Assembly: GCF_900496995.4 (NCBI RefSeq)
Contig: NC_044018.1
Location: 5,480,501-5,544,500, forward strand
Origin: Aquila chrysaetos chrysaetos
Taxonomy: Eukaryota; Chordata; Aves; Accipitriformes; Accipitridae
Length of the DNA: 64,000 nt
Reading direction: 5' to 3'
Part shown: positions 15,761 through 29,104 of the stretch, in pieces
How positions within the stretch are numbered: the stretch's first letter is position 1
How the letters are laid out: every line of letters begins with the position of its first letter
Made by a program: the position numbers and the translations under genes
Notes under the pieces: generated by a model
Told to the model about the DNA's origin: nothing
Database searches by the model: none
What the model saw: the letters and a program-made list of their open reading frames with translations, nothing else

Positions 15761-17853
15761 AATCCCCTCAGACTGCCATCGCTGAGCACAGACAATTGTC
15801 ATTCAACCATCAGCAGCCTTGGGAAATAAATCCAGGCTGAGGGATCAGGCAGGGGCAGGAAGGTCGGGAGTTTCGTTTTCCAGCTTTATGGCTGTGTACG
15901 GGAAATACGAGGTTGGGGTAGGGGGATCTCTATGTTGAAGTATGAGAGGAAAGCTGTTTGCTGGAGGGGTTCAGAAGGGTCAAAGTCACACCACTGAAGG
16001 CAGGACTTTCAGAGCTGCTCCAGGGCAGAACTGGAGGATGCTCAGTCCGGTGTGCACAGCTGCAGAGCACCACAGCAGAACCAAGCTCTGAGTTCACCCT
16101 AGTGACACTCCAGTGTTTTTATTTGCCAAGCAACCAGAGCAATGCCTCACATTCAAGTTTACCTTCTCCTTGTAATATCTGAGCCTAAAATCATCATCAC
16201 GCTCTCCCAGTCTTTATAAACAATGCTAAGTTTTGCTCCAGGCTCCAAATATGTGTTACATCTAGCGATTTACATAGGCTCATCTAGCGATTTACATAGG
16301 CTCATCTAGCGATTTACATACACAGGTCTTGATTTTGGTGCATGCAATTTACAACTCTGTAGTTGCAATTAGCCCAGGCAGCACCCAGCCAGCACACTGA
16401 AGAGCTGATCTATCCTAAATTATTTAATTCTGGTACCTGGATATGCTAAGCTGCATTAGCATCATTCTCTGCTTGGCCTATTTTACTCTGTTCAGACATA
16501 GGGAATTTTAAGATCCTCAAGAGCACATAGGCATCTCATGTCCAATCTAGGTGGAATTTAGGTGCTTAAGTATAGCAGTAACAGCCTAAATTCTGAAATC
16601 CTTAGGAATCTGAGTGACTTTAAAAGCTCTGAGTTTCACCAGAAAGCAAAACTGGCCATGCACAGAGATGCTGCCACCTCAGCTTTGCTGCACGTCTCTG
16701 TGCTCGTTCCTGCTGAAGCTGTCTGGGATTTATACACCAGGGATCCCTGCACTGGAGTCTTTGAGGAGTTTAATTCAGCAACAAAGTACATGGAACACAC
16801 CACATATAGCACAGGGCTCAGTAGCACTCACAGCCTTCTCAGGGCACATTTTTCCTAAAAGCTTAGCCATCCTCCCTGAAATGGAAAAACCAGTTCCCTC
16901 CTCTGGTTTCAGAGACTTGAATACGTGTTTTTCCCACAAGAGTGTTTTATTCTGCAGTTTATGGATGCCTTGGGGTGAGTAAAATGCCATAACAGAAAGG
17001 TGCTTTCCTCTGCACTTGAAGCTTGATTGCTCCACAGCTAAGTCACAAGATTGGAGGGAGAGAAAACAAATGGTATCTGACTCTCTATGATGCTGAAATG
17101 AGCCCTTGCTCCAAAAGTTGTTAATATATTTTACAATGAACAGCTATGACATAAATAAACATGCAGGGGTAATAATGGTAGTTCAGTACTGGCCACTAGC
17201 TGTAGCTTCAAAGTGAATCAGTCTCACAGAGGTGCTGGGCAGGGTATGGTTGTCACTTCAGAGAAACCAAATCCCTGTGTCTGGGACCATGGCCCCACGT
17301 CAGGATTCCCCACTGTCAGCATGCTGGGTGTTAGGAGTTTTGTTCTTACTAAATCTGCCTCCAGCACTGAATAGAGAACCAAATTCAGCACTTATTCTGC
17401 TGTCAGAGACACAAATCTTATTTTTAGAGGAGACTGAGCACTACTAAGAGTTAGGTAGTTTCATTAGCCCACAGCAGTGCTCTAGTTCCCAAGTCCTGCT
17501 GCCAGGAACTAAATGTAGGCAAGATATCACAGAGGAGAGCAGAGAGGGAATGTTGATTTTTCCATCAGAGAACAGACACTAGCTCATAGTATTATCAGAA
17601 TGGAGATTTCAACAGATGCTACAACCCAATGATCCCCATCCTCACAAAGCACTTCCCTGTGCTAAGCTACTTCTTGACTGAGGCTGGCTTATGTGTAGTC
17701 AGCTCAAGTGTTTCTGAAAAATTCCCCCAACCCATTCCATGTTGCTCCAAAATCAGTAGAAGCACAACGGAGTCTGCATGTATTCATGGCATGGATAAGT
17801 ACTAGGAGATGGAACAGTCCACCAGCTCTTCTCCAGTCAAATACGTGCAAATG
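15761..17853. other. Intergenic, left of the CR1
   Basis: No gene recognised. The stretch contains the 22-bp tandem repeat at 16259-16320 and is otherwise unremarkable. Confidence 0.5.
16259..16320. repeat. 22-bp tandem repeat, 2.8 copies
   Basis: The unit CATCTAGCGATTTACATAGG plus CT is repeated at 16259, 16281 and 16303. The copies are identical until the third breaks off after TTACATA. Perfect identity suggests a recent local duplication. Confidence 0.95.
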
Positions 17854-20681
17854 CAGGTAGCATGGGGAGTAAACAAGAGGAGTTAGAGATGTGCACACGG
17901 CTGCAGGGCTATGATCTTATCGGCATCACGGAGACATGGTGGGATGGCTCCCATGACTGGCATGTTGGAATGGAAGGATACAGGCTCTTTAGGAAGGACG
18001 GGGAGGGAAGACGAGGAGGGGGCGTCACCCTCTATGTCAATGACCAGGTGGAGCACATGGAGCTCTGCCTGGGGATGGATGAGGAGCCGACCGAGAGCTT
18101 ATGGGTCAGGATTAAAGGGAGGGCAGGGACAGGTGACATTATAGTGGGGCTCTGCTACAGGCCACCCGACCAGGAAGACCAAGTGGGTGAGACCCTCTAT
18201 AGACAGAGAGGAGCAGCTCACATTCACAAGCCCTGGTCCTCATGGGGGACTTCAATCACCCCAATATCTGCTGGAGGGACAACACGGCAGGACATAAGCA
18301 ATCCAGGAGGTTCCTGGAATGTGTTGATGATAACTTCCTTCTCCGAGTGATGGAGGAGCCAATGAGGACAGGTGCTATGCTGGACCTTGTTCTCACCAAC
18401 AAGGAGGGGCTGGTGGGGAATGTGAAGCTCAAGGGCAGCCTTGGCTGCAGTGACCATGAAACAGTGGAGTTCAAGGGCAGCGAGGAGGGTGCACAGCAAG
18501 CTCGCTACCCTGGCCTTCAGGAGAGCAGACTTTAGCCTCTTCAGGGATCTGCTTGGTAGAGTACCATGGGATAAAGCCCTGGACCAAAGAGGGGCCCAAG
18601 AAAGCTGGTTAATATTCAAGGAATATTGCCCAAACTTAGGAGCAATGCATCCTAACAATAGAGGAAGCCAAAACACCAGGAGGCCTGTGTGGATGAACAA
18701 GGAGCTCCTGGACAAACTCAAACACAAAAAGGAAGCTCACAGAGGGTGGAAGCAAGGTCAGGTAGCCTGGGAGGAATACAGAGAAATTGTCTGAGCAGCC
18801 AGGGATCAGGTGAGGAAAGCTAAAGCCCTGATAGAATTAAATCTGGCCAGGGACATCAAAGGCAGGAAGAAAAGCATCTCTAGATATATCAGTGATAAAA
18901 GGAAGACTAGGGAAAATGTGGGCCCTCTCTGGAAGGAAACAGGAGACTTGGTTACCCAGTATATGGAGAAGGTTGAGGTACTCAACAACTTTTTACCTCA
19001 GTCTCTACCAGCAAGTGCTCCAGCCACACCACCCAAGTCACAGAAGTCAAAGGCAGGGACTGGGAGAATGAAGAACTGCCCACTGTAGGAGAAGATCAGG
19101 TTCAAGACCATCTAAGGAACCTGAAGGTGCACAAGTCCATGGGAGCTGATGAGATGCATCTGCAGGTCCTGAGGGAACTGGCAGATGAAGTGGCTAAGCC
19201 ACTATCCATCATATTTGAGAAGTCATGGCAGTCCGGGGAAGTTCCCACTGACTGGAAAAGAGGAAACATAACCCTCATTTTTAAAAAGGGGAAAAAAGAC
19301 CTGGGGAACTACAGGGCAGTCAGTCTCACCTCTGTGCCCAGCAAGATCATGGAACGGATCCTCCTGGAAACTCTGCTAGGGCACATGGAAAATAAAGACG
19401 TAATTGGTGACAGCCAACATGGCTTTAAGGGCAAATCGTGCCTGACACATTTGGTGGCCTTCTACAATGGGGTTACAGCGTTGGTGGATAAGGGAAGAGC
19501 AACAGACGTCATCTACCTGGACTTGTGCAAAGCATTTGACACTGTCCCGCACAACATCCTTGTCTCTAAATTGGAGAGACATGGATTTGATGGATAGACC
19601 ACTCGTTGGACAAGGAATTGTCTGGATGGTTGCACTGAAAGAGTTACGGTTGACAGCTCAATGTCCGACTGGTGACCAGTGACAAGTGGTGTTTCTAAGG
19701 GGTCAGTATTGGGACTGGCACTGTTTAACATCTTTGTCGGCAACATGGGCAGTGGGATTGAGTGCACCCTCAGATAGTTTGCTGATGACATCAAGCTGTG
19801 TGGTGCGGTCAACACGCTGGAGGGAAGGGATGCCATCCAGAGGGACCTTGACAGGCTTGAGAGGTGGGCCTGTGCGAACCTCATGAAGTTCAACAAGGCC
19901 AAGTGCAAGGTCCTGCACATGGGTCGGGGCAATCCCAAGCACAAATAAAGGCTGGGAGATGAAGAGATTGAGAGCAGCCCTGAGGAGAAGGACTTAGGGG
20001 TGTCAGTTGATGAGAAGCTCAACATGACCTGGCAATGTGCCTTTGGAGACCAGAAAGCCAAAAGTATCCTGGGCTGCATCAAAAGAAGCGTGACCAGCAG
20101 GTCAAGGGAGGGGATTCTTCCCCTCTACTCCACTCGTGTGAGACCCCACCTGGAGTTCTGTGTTCAGCTCTGGGGCCCCCCAGCATAAGAAGGACATGGA
20201 CCTGTTGGAGCGAGTCCAGAGGAGGCCACGAAGATGATCAGAGGACTGGAACACCTCTCCTATAAGGACAGGCTGAGAGAGTTGGGGTTGTTCAGCCTGG
20301 AGAAGAGAAGGTTCCAGAAAGACTTTATAGCAGCCTTCCAGTACCTAAAGGGGGCCTACAAGAAAGCTGGAAAGGGACTTTTTACAAGGCCCATAGTGAC
20401 AGGACAAGGGGTATTGGCTTTAAACTGAAAGAGGGTAAATTTAGATTAGATGTAAGGAAGAAGCTCTTCACTGTGAGGGTGGTGAGGCAGTGGAACAGGT
20501 TGCCCAGAGAGGCTGTGGATGCCCCATCCCTGGCAGTGTTCAAGGCCAGGTTGGATGGGGCTTTGAGCAACCTGGTCTAGTGGAAGGTGTCCCTGCCCAT
20601 GGCGGGTGGGGGTGGAATTAGATGACCTTTAAAGGTCCCTTCCAATCCAAACCATTCTATGATTCTATGATTCTATGATTC
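17854..20681 (+). mobile_element. CR1 LINE retrotransposon, near-full ORF2 but degraded
   Basis: A non-LTR retrotransposon of the chicken-repeat-1 family. An APE-type endonuclease part is visible near 17862-18350, with GITETWWDGSHDW, GGGVTLYVND and GLCYRPPD. A reverse-transcriptase part follows at 19127-19600, with [23 protein letters not shown] and [15 protein letters not shown]. Remnants of the FADD box (near 19780) and thumb region follow, then the conserved CR1 3' UTR ending in three or so copies of ATTCTATG at about 20654-20681. Reading shifts among all three frames and in-frame stops interrupt it, so it cannot encode a working protein. No target duplication is obvious, as is usual for CR1. 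The 5' boundary is approximate and ORF1 is absent. Confidence 0.95.
20654..20681 (+). repeat. CR1 3'-terminal ATTCTATGA octamer repeats
   Basis: Tandem ATTCTATG units mark the 3' end of the CR1 element. This is the signature short repeat of the family and fixes the element's orientation as +. Confidence 0.9.
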
Positions 20682-23600
20682 CAGAGCTTATACAACTCTA
20701 ATTCAATACAGAAATTGCTGGCCTGAAAAATCTGAGCAGATAAGAAAAAAAAGGAAGTTCTTCTATCAGAAAAGGCTAAAAAAGGACAGATATGATGTCT
20801 CAAAAACATGCCTAGTAATGAGAGTCTTAAATAGCTTGATCAAATCAGTCTGGTCTGGTCAAGAAAGAGAGGTTACCATTTGATCCCAATTTGGGGCAGA
20901 AACATGTGCTAGAGTCAGCAAAAGACACAGTAAATCTTGTGGCAGAAAGTAGAAGATTGCTGCATTCTGCCAATTAATCCAGTATAGTGCATACAAAACC
21001 ATAATATTGGTAAATTAAACAATGCCAGATAACCACAGAGATGCTGCAGTTCAACTGTTCACCTTGTTAAATTCCCAGAACAGTTGCCAGCACTGCTTTG
21101 GTCTGGGCCAACTACCACTGTCGTAGGTCATTCCCAGGCACAGGTCAGCTAGCATGGGCTCAGGACCATTCCCAGTAGGCAATAAGGTCATCGGTTTTGA
21201 AGACAAAGTGACACCGTTCAGTTCCCTGGCATAGATGTTACCCATGGATTTTGCTCTTACCCTGGGTGCAAACATTTAGCCGAGAAACAGATTCTCCAGG
21301 TGCAGTCATTAGATGAGAAGTGACTGTTTTAAAGGCTTGTTAGTGCTCAAATAGAGCTCATAATTCTGATTAAGGAAAATTCTTTGGAAAGTTTCCTGGC
21401 CTATGCTACGTAGTCAGCTCACCAAATGTTTCTTTTTGGCCTTTCTTTGTGAAAACATGACAGAGGGCTCAGTTCAGGGTGCCTGATGTCACCCAATGCA
21501 AGCCAGATCTCCTGCTTTCCCACTTGTTGCATGGTCCATCCTCTCACTACTGAAATAAGATACTAAATTTCTTCAGGCAAGCAAAGAGAAACCAGAGGCA
21601 AGATTAAAACATTTTGCTGAGAATTTAATTATTCCCTGGAGACCCCATTGACTACATCAGGAGCCTACTCCTCTTCCAACTTTTGTGGGCACCTTAGATT
21701 ACACTGTGTGGATATTTCATGCTGGTTTAGATGGCATTTCATTTATTGTGAAACCCTGAATTTAGCATTCACATGGGGTAGGATTACATCAACAGTTCAG
21801 TTGTGAAATAGAAGAAAAGAAAATAAATGATTAAAACCAGAAGAGTTGACTGATCCCAAATCCAGTGCATTATTCATGTGTCGTTTAACAATAGCAAGTT
21901 GTACCCAGCATTATCTTTCTGCACGTCAGATCAATCTAGATTATCTGTTTACAACCAAACCACAAATTTTATATATCTTAACAGACTCAATTTTGGGGGA
22001 TCATATTTCAGAATTGTTTTGTGAAATTTCCCTTCAATTTAAGAAAGCTCTCTTTAAATTAGACAGACGGAAGAATAAAGTTGCTACCTACTCACTTCTG
22101 AAATGTTATGTGAAACTTCGAACAAAAAATGAACTCACCATGAAACCATATATACATATTGGATGTAAATATATACATACGTATAAAACAAGTTCCTATT
22201 GTTGACGTAAACCAGGATATGGGTTTAGTAATTACTTGATGCTACCAAGTTAGAATGTCCTATAACTGTATTCTTCCTCTCCACCAAAAAAAAACCCAAC
22301 ACAAAAAAAACCCAAACAAACACCACCCAGAGTATGCTGATTCTGCAGGAACAAGGGAATTGTCTGAATTATCAGTTTGCCAGTATGTGGTAGTTCACTT
22401 TGCAGAGATAAACTGCCTCAATGTTTGGAGCTGTTTGGGCCAAGAATATTGGGTTTGGTTTGGTACCATATATCAATATCATTGATATCTCCTGATATCT
22501 GGAGAGGACTATGTCCATATCTGCACAGAATTCATGTCTATCAAAAATAGTCATGTATCATTTAGAAAGAGGAGCATGGCTTTGCTATTCCTGTTTATCT
22601 CTGGCTGCTCTGTCCAGATCCTCTCTTCTGCGAAGTCTCCGAGATTTCAAGCTGAGCAAAAAGTACTGCAAACAGTCTGTTTGGACAGTCCCTTTTGGGT
22701 GCCTTCTCCTTGCTTCAAAACAAGTCTGCTGTGATGCACACTCAAGCTTTCTCATTAACCAATGCCACCTTTTTCAAACTCCTTGGAGGGGATGACTTCA
22801 TATTCTCCAGGAATTCCTACAACTTCCTTCCATTTAACTATTAGGCTACTCTGCTGTCTTATTTTTGGAAGTTCATCTTTGAGCTGAGACCTCTAGCTAA
22901 GCTTCTAGCTTTCACCTCCATTTATGAAAACCAGAATCAGCATTTAAGTTGAATTCTCAGAGTCTGCTCATGAAGTTGTATGTTTTCAACAACCGAATCT
23001 TGTTTAAGCCGGTATTTGCAACCTCAAGCATAGTAATTTGTAAATTGTTTTCTTCTGGATGTCTGCACTGACTTGCGTGTTATTGCCTGAGGGGTTATTT
23101 ACAAAGTCTAAATTTGGTCTAGGGACATTAACCTCCTTAGCTTCCCTCTACAGTAACTGAAGGTAGCTGCCGCCTTGAAGAATCCAGTTTGGATCAATAA
23201 ATTTTGCTCTTTCACTAAAACCATTTTTACATATAATATTTGGCTGTTGGTTAACCCAAAGTGAGTACAGCTCTCCACCATAGCAGTTAGAGACTCACCA
23301 GGAGGACCTGAGTTGCAGCTGTCATTCCAGTGAGTGTTTCACCCCAGAGCAGAAAATGGACTCCAAACCCAAGACCATCTTGTACGCACAGGACTGAAAG
23401 ATGATTTTAAGAATTTTGCATCACTTTTATTCTTCACTTGTAAGAGTTGTTCAAACTGGCAGTTTGAGGTGAGAGTAAATAGCAGTTTAAGACTAACTGA
23501 ATGACCCGTGACTGAGATATGAGGAAACAAAAACTTCCACACTAGGACTAGTAAGTGTATCACGGAACTAAAGCCAGAAGCTCACATTTATTAAACAACA

Positions 23601-26600
23601 ATGTCATCATTTGTAGCTGGTAGCCATTGATACTCTTTCTGCATTTGTGAAAAGGAGAGGATGAGATGTGAGGAAAGGCACACATGGAGTAAAGATGTGT
23701 CGCGTCCCTGACATGACAAACCAGCTCTTTTCAACTGGGCAATAGGCTGCCCTCTCAGGGACAATTTTTTAAAATTTTTTTTTTCATAGTTCCCAAATAT
23801 GAAATGAAAGGCACTAATTTGAGAAGTAATATGAAAACAAGGCAAAGCAGAAACATAGCATGAGGTGGAAAGGGAAAGATGGTAATGAGATACGAAAAGG
23901 TTAATTCAACATGCAAGTATGAAGCATATTATAGCTATTTCTTTCAAAGGTGTGAGAAGACAGACACTAATGCACTATGAGTGGAAAGGAAATGGCACCA
24001 AAGGTGCTAACATAAAATGAAAACTACTATTATGCCAGGAAAAGAGAAGAATAAAATGTATTGCCCATGGCGTGGAACTTGATAATGCAAACGTGCTCAT
24101 ATTTAATACGGTGACAGTATTCCCAGACCTCAGTTTAATAATAGTATGAACAGCACCAATCCTCTCATTTTCAAGGTTTCAAAGACAAATTAATGTCCTG
24201 TTATGCTGGGTATTGCACAAAGAATCATGAGGGGACACTTGCTTGCAGTTTAAGAAATTTTTCAACCATTTATTGACAGTAGTTTTTGGTAGCAAGCTTC
24301 ACTGAATTTTCCTTTTCATTTTGGTCCTGTTCTCCATTTATTCACAGTTCCTCTGTGTCATTCAGACCATGGGAAAAAGTCATACAATCTGTAGAATGGA
24401 CCACTCAGAACTCTACCACCACAAGAATATTCCTGTGCAGTAGCTCTGTATCATCATCCTCTGCACACCTCTAGGCAAACTGCATGCAGGAGCACGGCTA
24501 AAGAGAAGGATGAACTGGGCAGCAATGCATTGCAGCCACTGTACACACCAAAAAGCCAGTGAACAGACCGAATCACTTAAGACTCTCTAGTTCTGTGTAA
24601 CTGTAGCATGGTGGCAACAAAGATTTGACTGCCTGTGATCCGAAGCTCAGAAGTGTCCTGGAAGCAGGAAAATAGGAATCATGCCACTGGGAGTCAGACA
24701 TCAGAAAGGGATCACAGTGTGTAGGGTTGGGACCATACCTGTCCAGATCCCTCTAGCAGCACTCGGAGCAGGAAGGCCAGCTCTTCAGGAGTCTCCCCAG
24801 CTTTAAGACTAGTCCCAGCTCTTCTCCTTGTCTCTTTTTCATATGACCTAGTGCTGTTTTGGACTCACTCCTTCCTCTTTTGAATGACAAAACTCAATTC
24901 TCTCCACTTTGTTGGGAAATCTGGAACCATGCTGTGAGGTAGCATCACCCCAACAGCACAGGTGAAAACTGGTCCTTCTCTTTGTTCCTTAACTTTGGTA
25001 GCAGGAATAGGATCTCGCAGAATTCAGACAGGACGAAACAGGCTGTGGCGGTGATGGCCACAAATGGGGTTGTTTGGCATGCAGGGTCATATGGAATGGC
25101 AAACAGTAAAGGGCCCTTTTGAACATAGGCATGAGGACAATAAAACCCACCCAGTACTGCCTCTGGTCGATTCCATTGATTGCATTCTTGCTTGTGTTGC
25201 TGTTGCATGCTTCACTGAAGGAGGGAAAGGGGGATTTGTTTTGAGGGGAGCTTGTTAGATTTATTTAAAGGTAGTCAGAGGAAAGGTTACCAGAGTGGGA
25301 GACAAGAGATCAAGGTATTTTTACTACCTTTGAGGACAGAGCTGAAGTATATACTGATATTCTTTACCCAAATGGTGCAACCTAGTTGTGTTGACAGCAT
25401 GGAGTCTCTGGACACTGTTTGGGTTTACAAACACTATCTGCAGGACTGAAGCTCCAAGGTGCACCCGCCCCTATTCCCTCTTCCAGTTTCTCCACAAAGG
25501 CATACAGCAGACCAGGGGTGCGATACCAAAGCAAGCATGGCTTGTGTAGACAGACAGTGGAGTAGGGTTCAAGGGTGCAATCCTATGGCACTACAGATGA
25601 ACCCGATGGTACTGCTCTGGCCCGCTATTGCCTACTGCGTGACACTCATCAAATCACTTACTTCCTCTTTCTGCCTCTGATTTATCCACTGAGATTGTAC
25701 ATTTTTCAAGGTCCAACTGATCTACTATTTCTTCTCGGTGTCTGGTAACAATGCAGTGCCATTATTGGCTTGTGCCTCTCAGCACCATTGTGATACAACA
25801 ACAATAGTTTTAAGAAGGAGGCCAATTTTCTTTCATATTAGGATTTGGCTAATTTTACTCTTACTAATTTCTAAATGGACCCATGCTGAGAATTCAGAAA
25901 TGCCAGGATTACAACTTATTATTTAGAGACACTTGGAAGAGAAAAATAGATGAGAGACTGAATCTTCTAAAAATATAGTGGAAAATATGAGTGGAAATTC
26001 ATGAAGATGCTTCTCTTGGATGGAAAAGAACAGGTTTCCTTGTTCAATCTGGAACACAATGTTTAATGGAGAAAGAAGACAGAAAGATTGGGGAACAAAG
26101 GTGCAACATAGACTTGATGGTAACAAATCTGTTATTAGGTAGAACTTGGAAGACAAAACTTCTGCTCTACAATAAGCTGTGGTGGCACCAACAGTACTTT
26201 TAAAATGACCCTGTTAAGGACAGCATTCAGCATAGCTGCCCGCCCAGCAACTACTAATGCAACAATCCACTGCTAAGACAACTTCCCTGGATCTTAACTT
26301 CATGTGAAAGGTATTGCTTGGCTGAGTGAGTTTAAGGGTTCTGAGCAGCAGGCATGGCACCAGAAGCCTCACTTCAAGACCTTCTGTCACTTTCAAGGTC
26401 TTTATCAAATTTGTGAAATCATGTTCAGGTCTCCTTTTCAGCCTTCAGATTATATTTATGTGAGTGAGAGAAGTCACAGCTATTCTGTCTTGACTTCCTT
26501 TCCATGGCCTTTTGACCCTTTAAGCCAAGTAGTGTTTAATCCCCGCTATACAAAACTGCCAAGCTTCAAACTGGCTGTAAATATGGCACAGAATAGGATT

Positions 26601-27891
26601 GTGAGGCAAAGAAAAGAAACTACTGTACTACTTTCTTGATATTATTAGATATTAGGCACTAGCTTTTTAATTGCTTGAGTTTTCCAAGTTAACTGAGCTG
26701 CAGCTACATGTTGCTTTCAGAAAGCATATCCCACACCTCTGTGTTGGAAGGTGCTTTAGGGTTTACTTCCTGGCACTTCGCCCCCACTTTGCAGTGGTGT
26801 GAAATGCCCTTTGCAGGGATGTAAGAGATCATCTAAGTTGCGAAAAATAATTCCCACAAGTGTTATTGACTTGCAGTCAGGTGCTCTGCTCATTGCTCTT
26901 GATACTTGACAGGAAAAAAAGTGGGATCAGGAGGTAAGTTAAATATTTAGTGGATATTCCCTGTATTTGCACAGAGAAACTTTCAGCTATTTCCTCCATG
27001 TTTAAACAGTGCCCAGCTATGCTTTGCTAATATTGAGTTATCCCTCTGATTACCTTCCAAGGGCCACTTTACAGTGAAAATCTAGTAAGAAGACAAAAGG
27101 CCTCAGAAAACCTATGCATCACTGCAGCCTTCTCCATCTCTAGGTAGGTATGACACAAATTCCTCTGCTGCTTAGGTAATCTTCTGTACATTGGAAAAAA
27201 TATTGTCTCCCTTTTAAGACACTGGGACACTCAGATTATTCTGTAATAGACCATGTTTAAAAAGAGCAATAGCAACTGTGAATACTTTCTGCACTCAATT
27301 ACACTGAAAAAACAGAGATGAACCTAGCCTTGAATAAAAAAACCACCAGTCTTGTGGCGAGGGCCCTGGGGAGTGCTGGGTTCAGTTCCTTGCCTTGCCA
27401 CAGTCTTTCTGTCTGCTTTTCGGCAAGTGATTAAATCTTTCTGTGCCTTAATGCCCCCAAAATGAAACTATGGATGTCAATAACGCTTTCTTCTTCTTTA
27501 TATTCTTTAAACCGCCAGCACGCGTTGTGGCAGTGCAAACTGGCATTCTCCCAGGCAATGTCTGGACACGATTCAAAGGGTACTGGTGTGCCAGGGACCA
27601 TTCCTGCCAGGCACTTTCCCTCCTGTGTTGGGAGGGAAGAAGGTTCAGGCAGGTAGATCCAAGCTGTGCCACCTGCCCGGCTGCTCAGAGCACAGTTGAT
27701 GGCTTGTTTTACTCACATAAGCACAGAGCTTGGGGGCAAAAGGGGCTTGTTGTTGGGGGCTTGTTGAACTCACATCAGCACATGGGGGCAAAGGTCCCCA
27801 TGGCACACTTTGGCTTATCTGGAAGTAGAGATGCTTGTCACTTGGTGAATCCTTCCCCAAGAGCATTTTCTATTCAGTCTGTGTTGCAAAC

Positions 27892-27912
27892 ATGTTTGTT
27901 TGTTTGTTTGTA
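27892..27912. repeat. (TTTG)n microsatellite
   Basis: Four to five tandem TTTG units, with no further structure. Confidence 0.85.
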
Positions 27913-28150
27913 GACTCCATTTCCTCATTAGGAGAGAATCTCTGTATTCATTCAGAAGGGAAAATTCTAGGCCATCTTTATCCATTACAGTTATTTAGAA
28001 AACTCTGACAGCATGAAATCAACAGGCACAAAAACCATGAGGTAAATAAAGAACCATAATTATGATGCTTTTTTCACTCATCGTTTCTGTGATACTGACT
28101 TGTGACCACTTTAATGCGTGGAGTTGACAGGACAATATTAATCTATTTTT

Positions 28151-28313
28151 GCCTGTAACTGAATATATTAAAATATTTGTCTGTCACATGTACTTAAATG
28201 GATTTTATGACCCTAGCATTAGAAGAAAAAACTTATTTATTGGCTTGTAACTGAATATATTAAAATCTGTCTGTCACGTGTACTTAAATGGATTTTATAA
28301 CCCTAACATTAGA
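28151..28313. repeat. Tandem duplication, about 92-bp unit
   Basis: The segment from 28151 (GCCTGTAACTGAATATATTA) recurs from 28243 (GCTTGTAACTGAATATATTA). Both copies share TCTGTCAC, GTACTTAAATGGATTTTAT and CCCTA.CATTAGAA at matching spacing. A few substitutions and a 4-5-bp indel separate them. Confidence 0.9.
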
Positions 28314-28885
28314 ACAGAATTCATTTCAGCTAAATAAAACCATTTAAAAGTTTGACATCTAGTTTAAACTGGTCATCCAGACTTCTAGAGTCAATGCTGA
28401 AAGACAGGCCCTCTTGGTGGAGAAATATGCACCTTATCTGAATGAGATCAGTTGCCATTTGGAATTGCCTGTTGACATTACAGGGGGCCCAGAGAGTTGT
28501 CTTAAACAAGCCACCTGGTTTGAGGTGGCTAGATTTGGTTGAGCTGAATCCTGTCCTGACAGACTTATTCTAGGCAACACAAGAAACCTATAGGAAAGGA
28601 TGAACTGGAACCTAGGTGTCTCGAATCTTGAGTTAAGGCTTTAAACTTTGTGTCTATTCTCCTTGTTTCTTTTACTACCAAAATCTGAAATTCTGCAGAC
28701 CATGCAACAGCCATGAATCCTGCCTGCTATTTAAAATTAAAAAGTCTTTTAGCCATCCAACTTTAATATTATTTTCTCAAAGGTTTTAAATTACCAGTTT
28801 CTTCCTGTAGAAACACGATTAGGACAATGATGTTATTAGTATTTGAATGATCCCAGATTGACTGTGAAAGTCATATCACACTGAC

Positions 28886-29104
28886 CTGGACAACAGGGGG
28901 AACATGGGTCTGCCACTTTGTTGTTGCAGAAAATTCTTGGTACCTGTAAGGCTCTGCTAGTAAGGCAATAGCATGTTCTCTGAGGCATTCTCCAGGCACA
29001 AAAGAGTAATCTTTCCCAGAAACTGAAAAGGAAGATTGGAGCAGTGGCATGAGTAAAAGTACAACTATTGCAAAAGCACCCACAATGCCACAAAAATAAG
29101 ACAA
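28886..29104 (-). other. Orphan exon candidate (unconfirmed)
   Basis: On the - strand an open frame begins with ATG at 29102-29104. It encodes a hydrophobic, signal-peptide-like start (MSYFCGIVGAFAIVVLLLM) and continues through GKDYSFVPGECLREH and PYRYQEFSATTKW to PPVVQ. It then meets a consensus-like donor, CCAG|GTCAGT, at 28885. An alternative acceptor, CCTTTTCAG, precedes base 29022. I recognise no protein family and find no partner exon, so it may be chance. Confidence 0.2.

Noticed and set aside
15342-15785. Several 84-132-aa frames on both strands at the opsin 5' flank
   Set aside because: Composition effect in a GC-rich region. Only the frame beginning MEEQYISKL splices into an opsin.
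18441-18794. Several overlapping frames inside the CR1
   Set aside because: They are fragments of the broken CR1 ORF2 or antisense shadows of it, not separate genes.
24945-25208. 87-aa - strand frame with hydrophobic stretch
   Set aside because: No acceptor/donor pair or family signature could be supported.
27470-27913. 147-aa + strand frame with several cysteines
   Set aside because: It contains a diverged non-coding duplication and runs into a TTTG microsatellite, with no splice or domain support.
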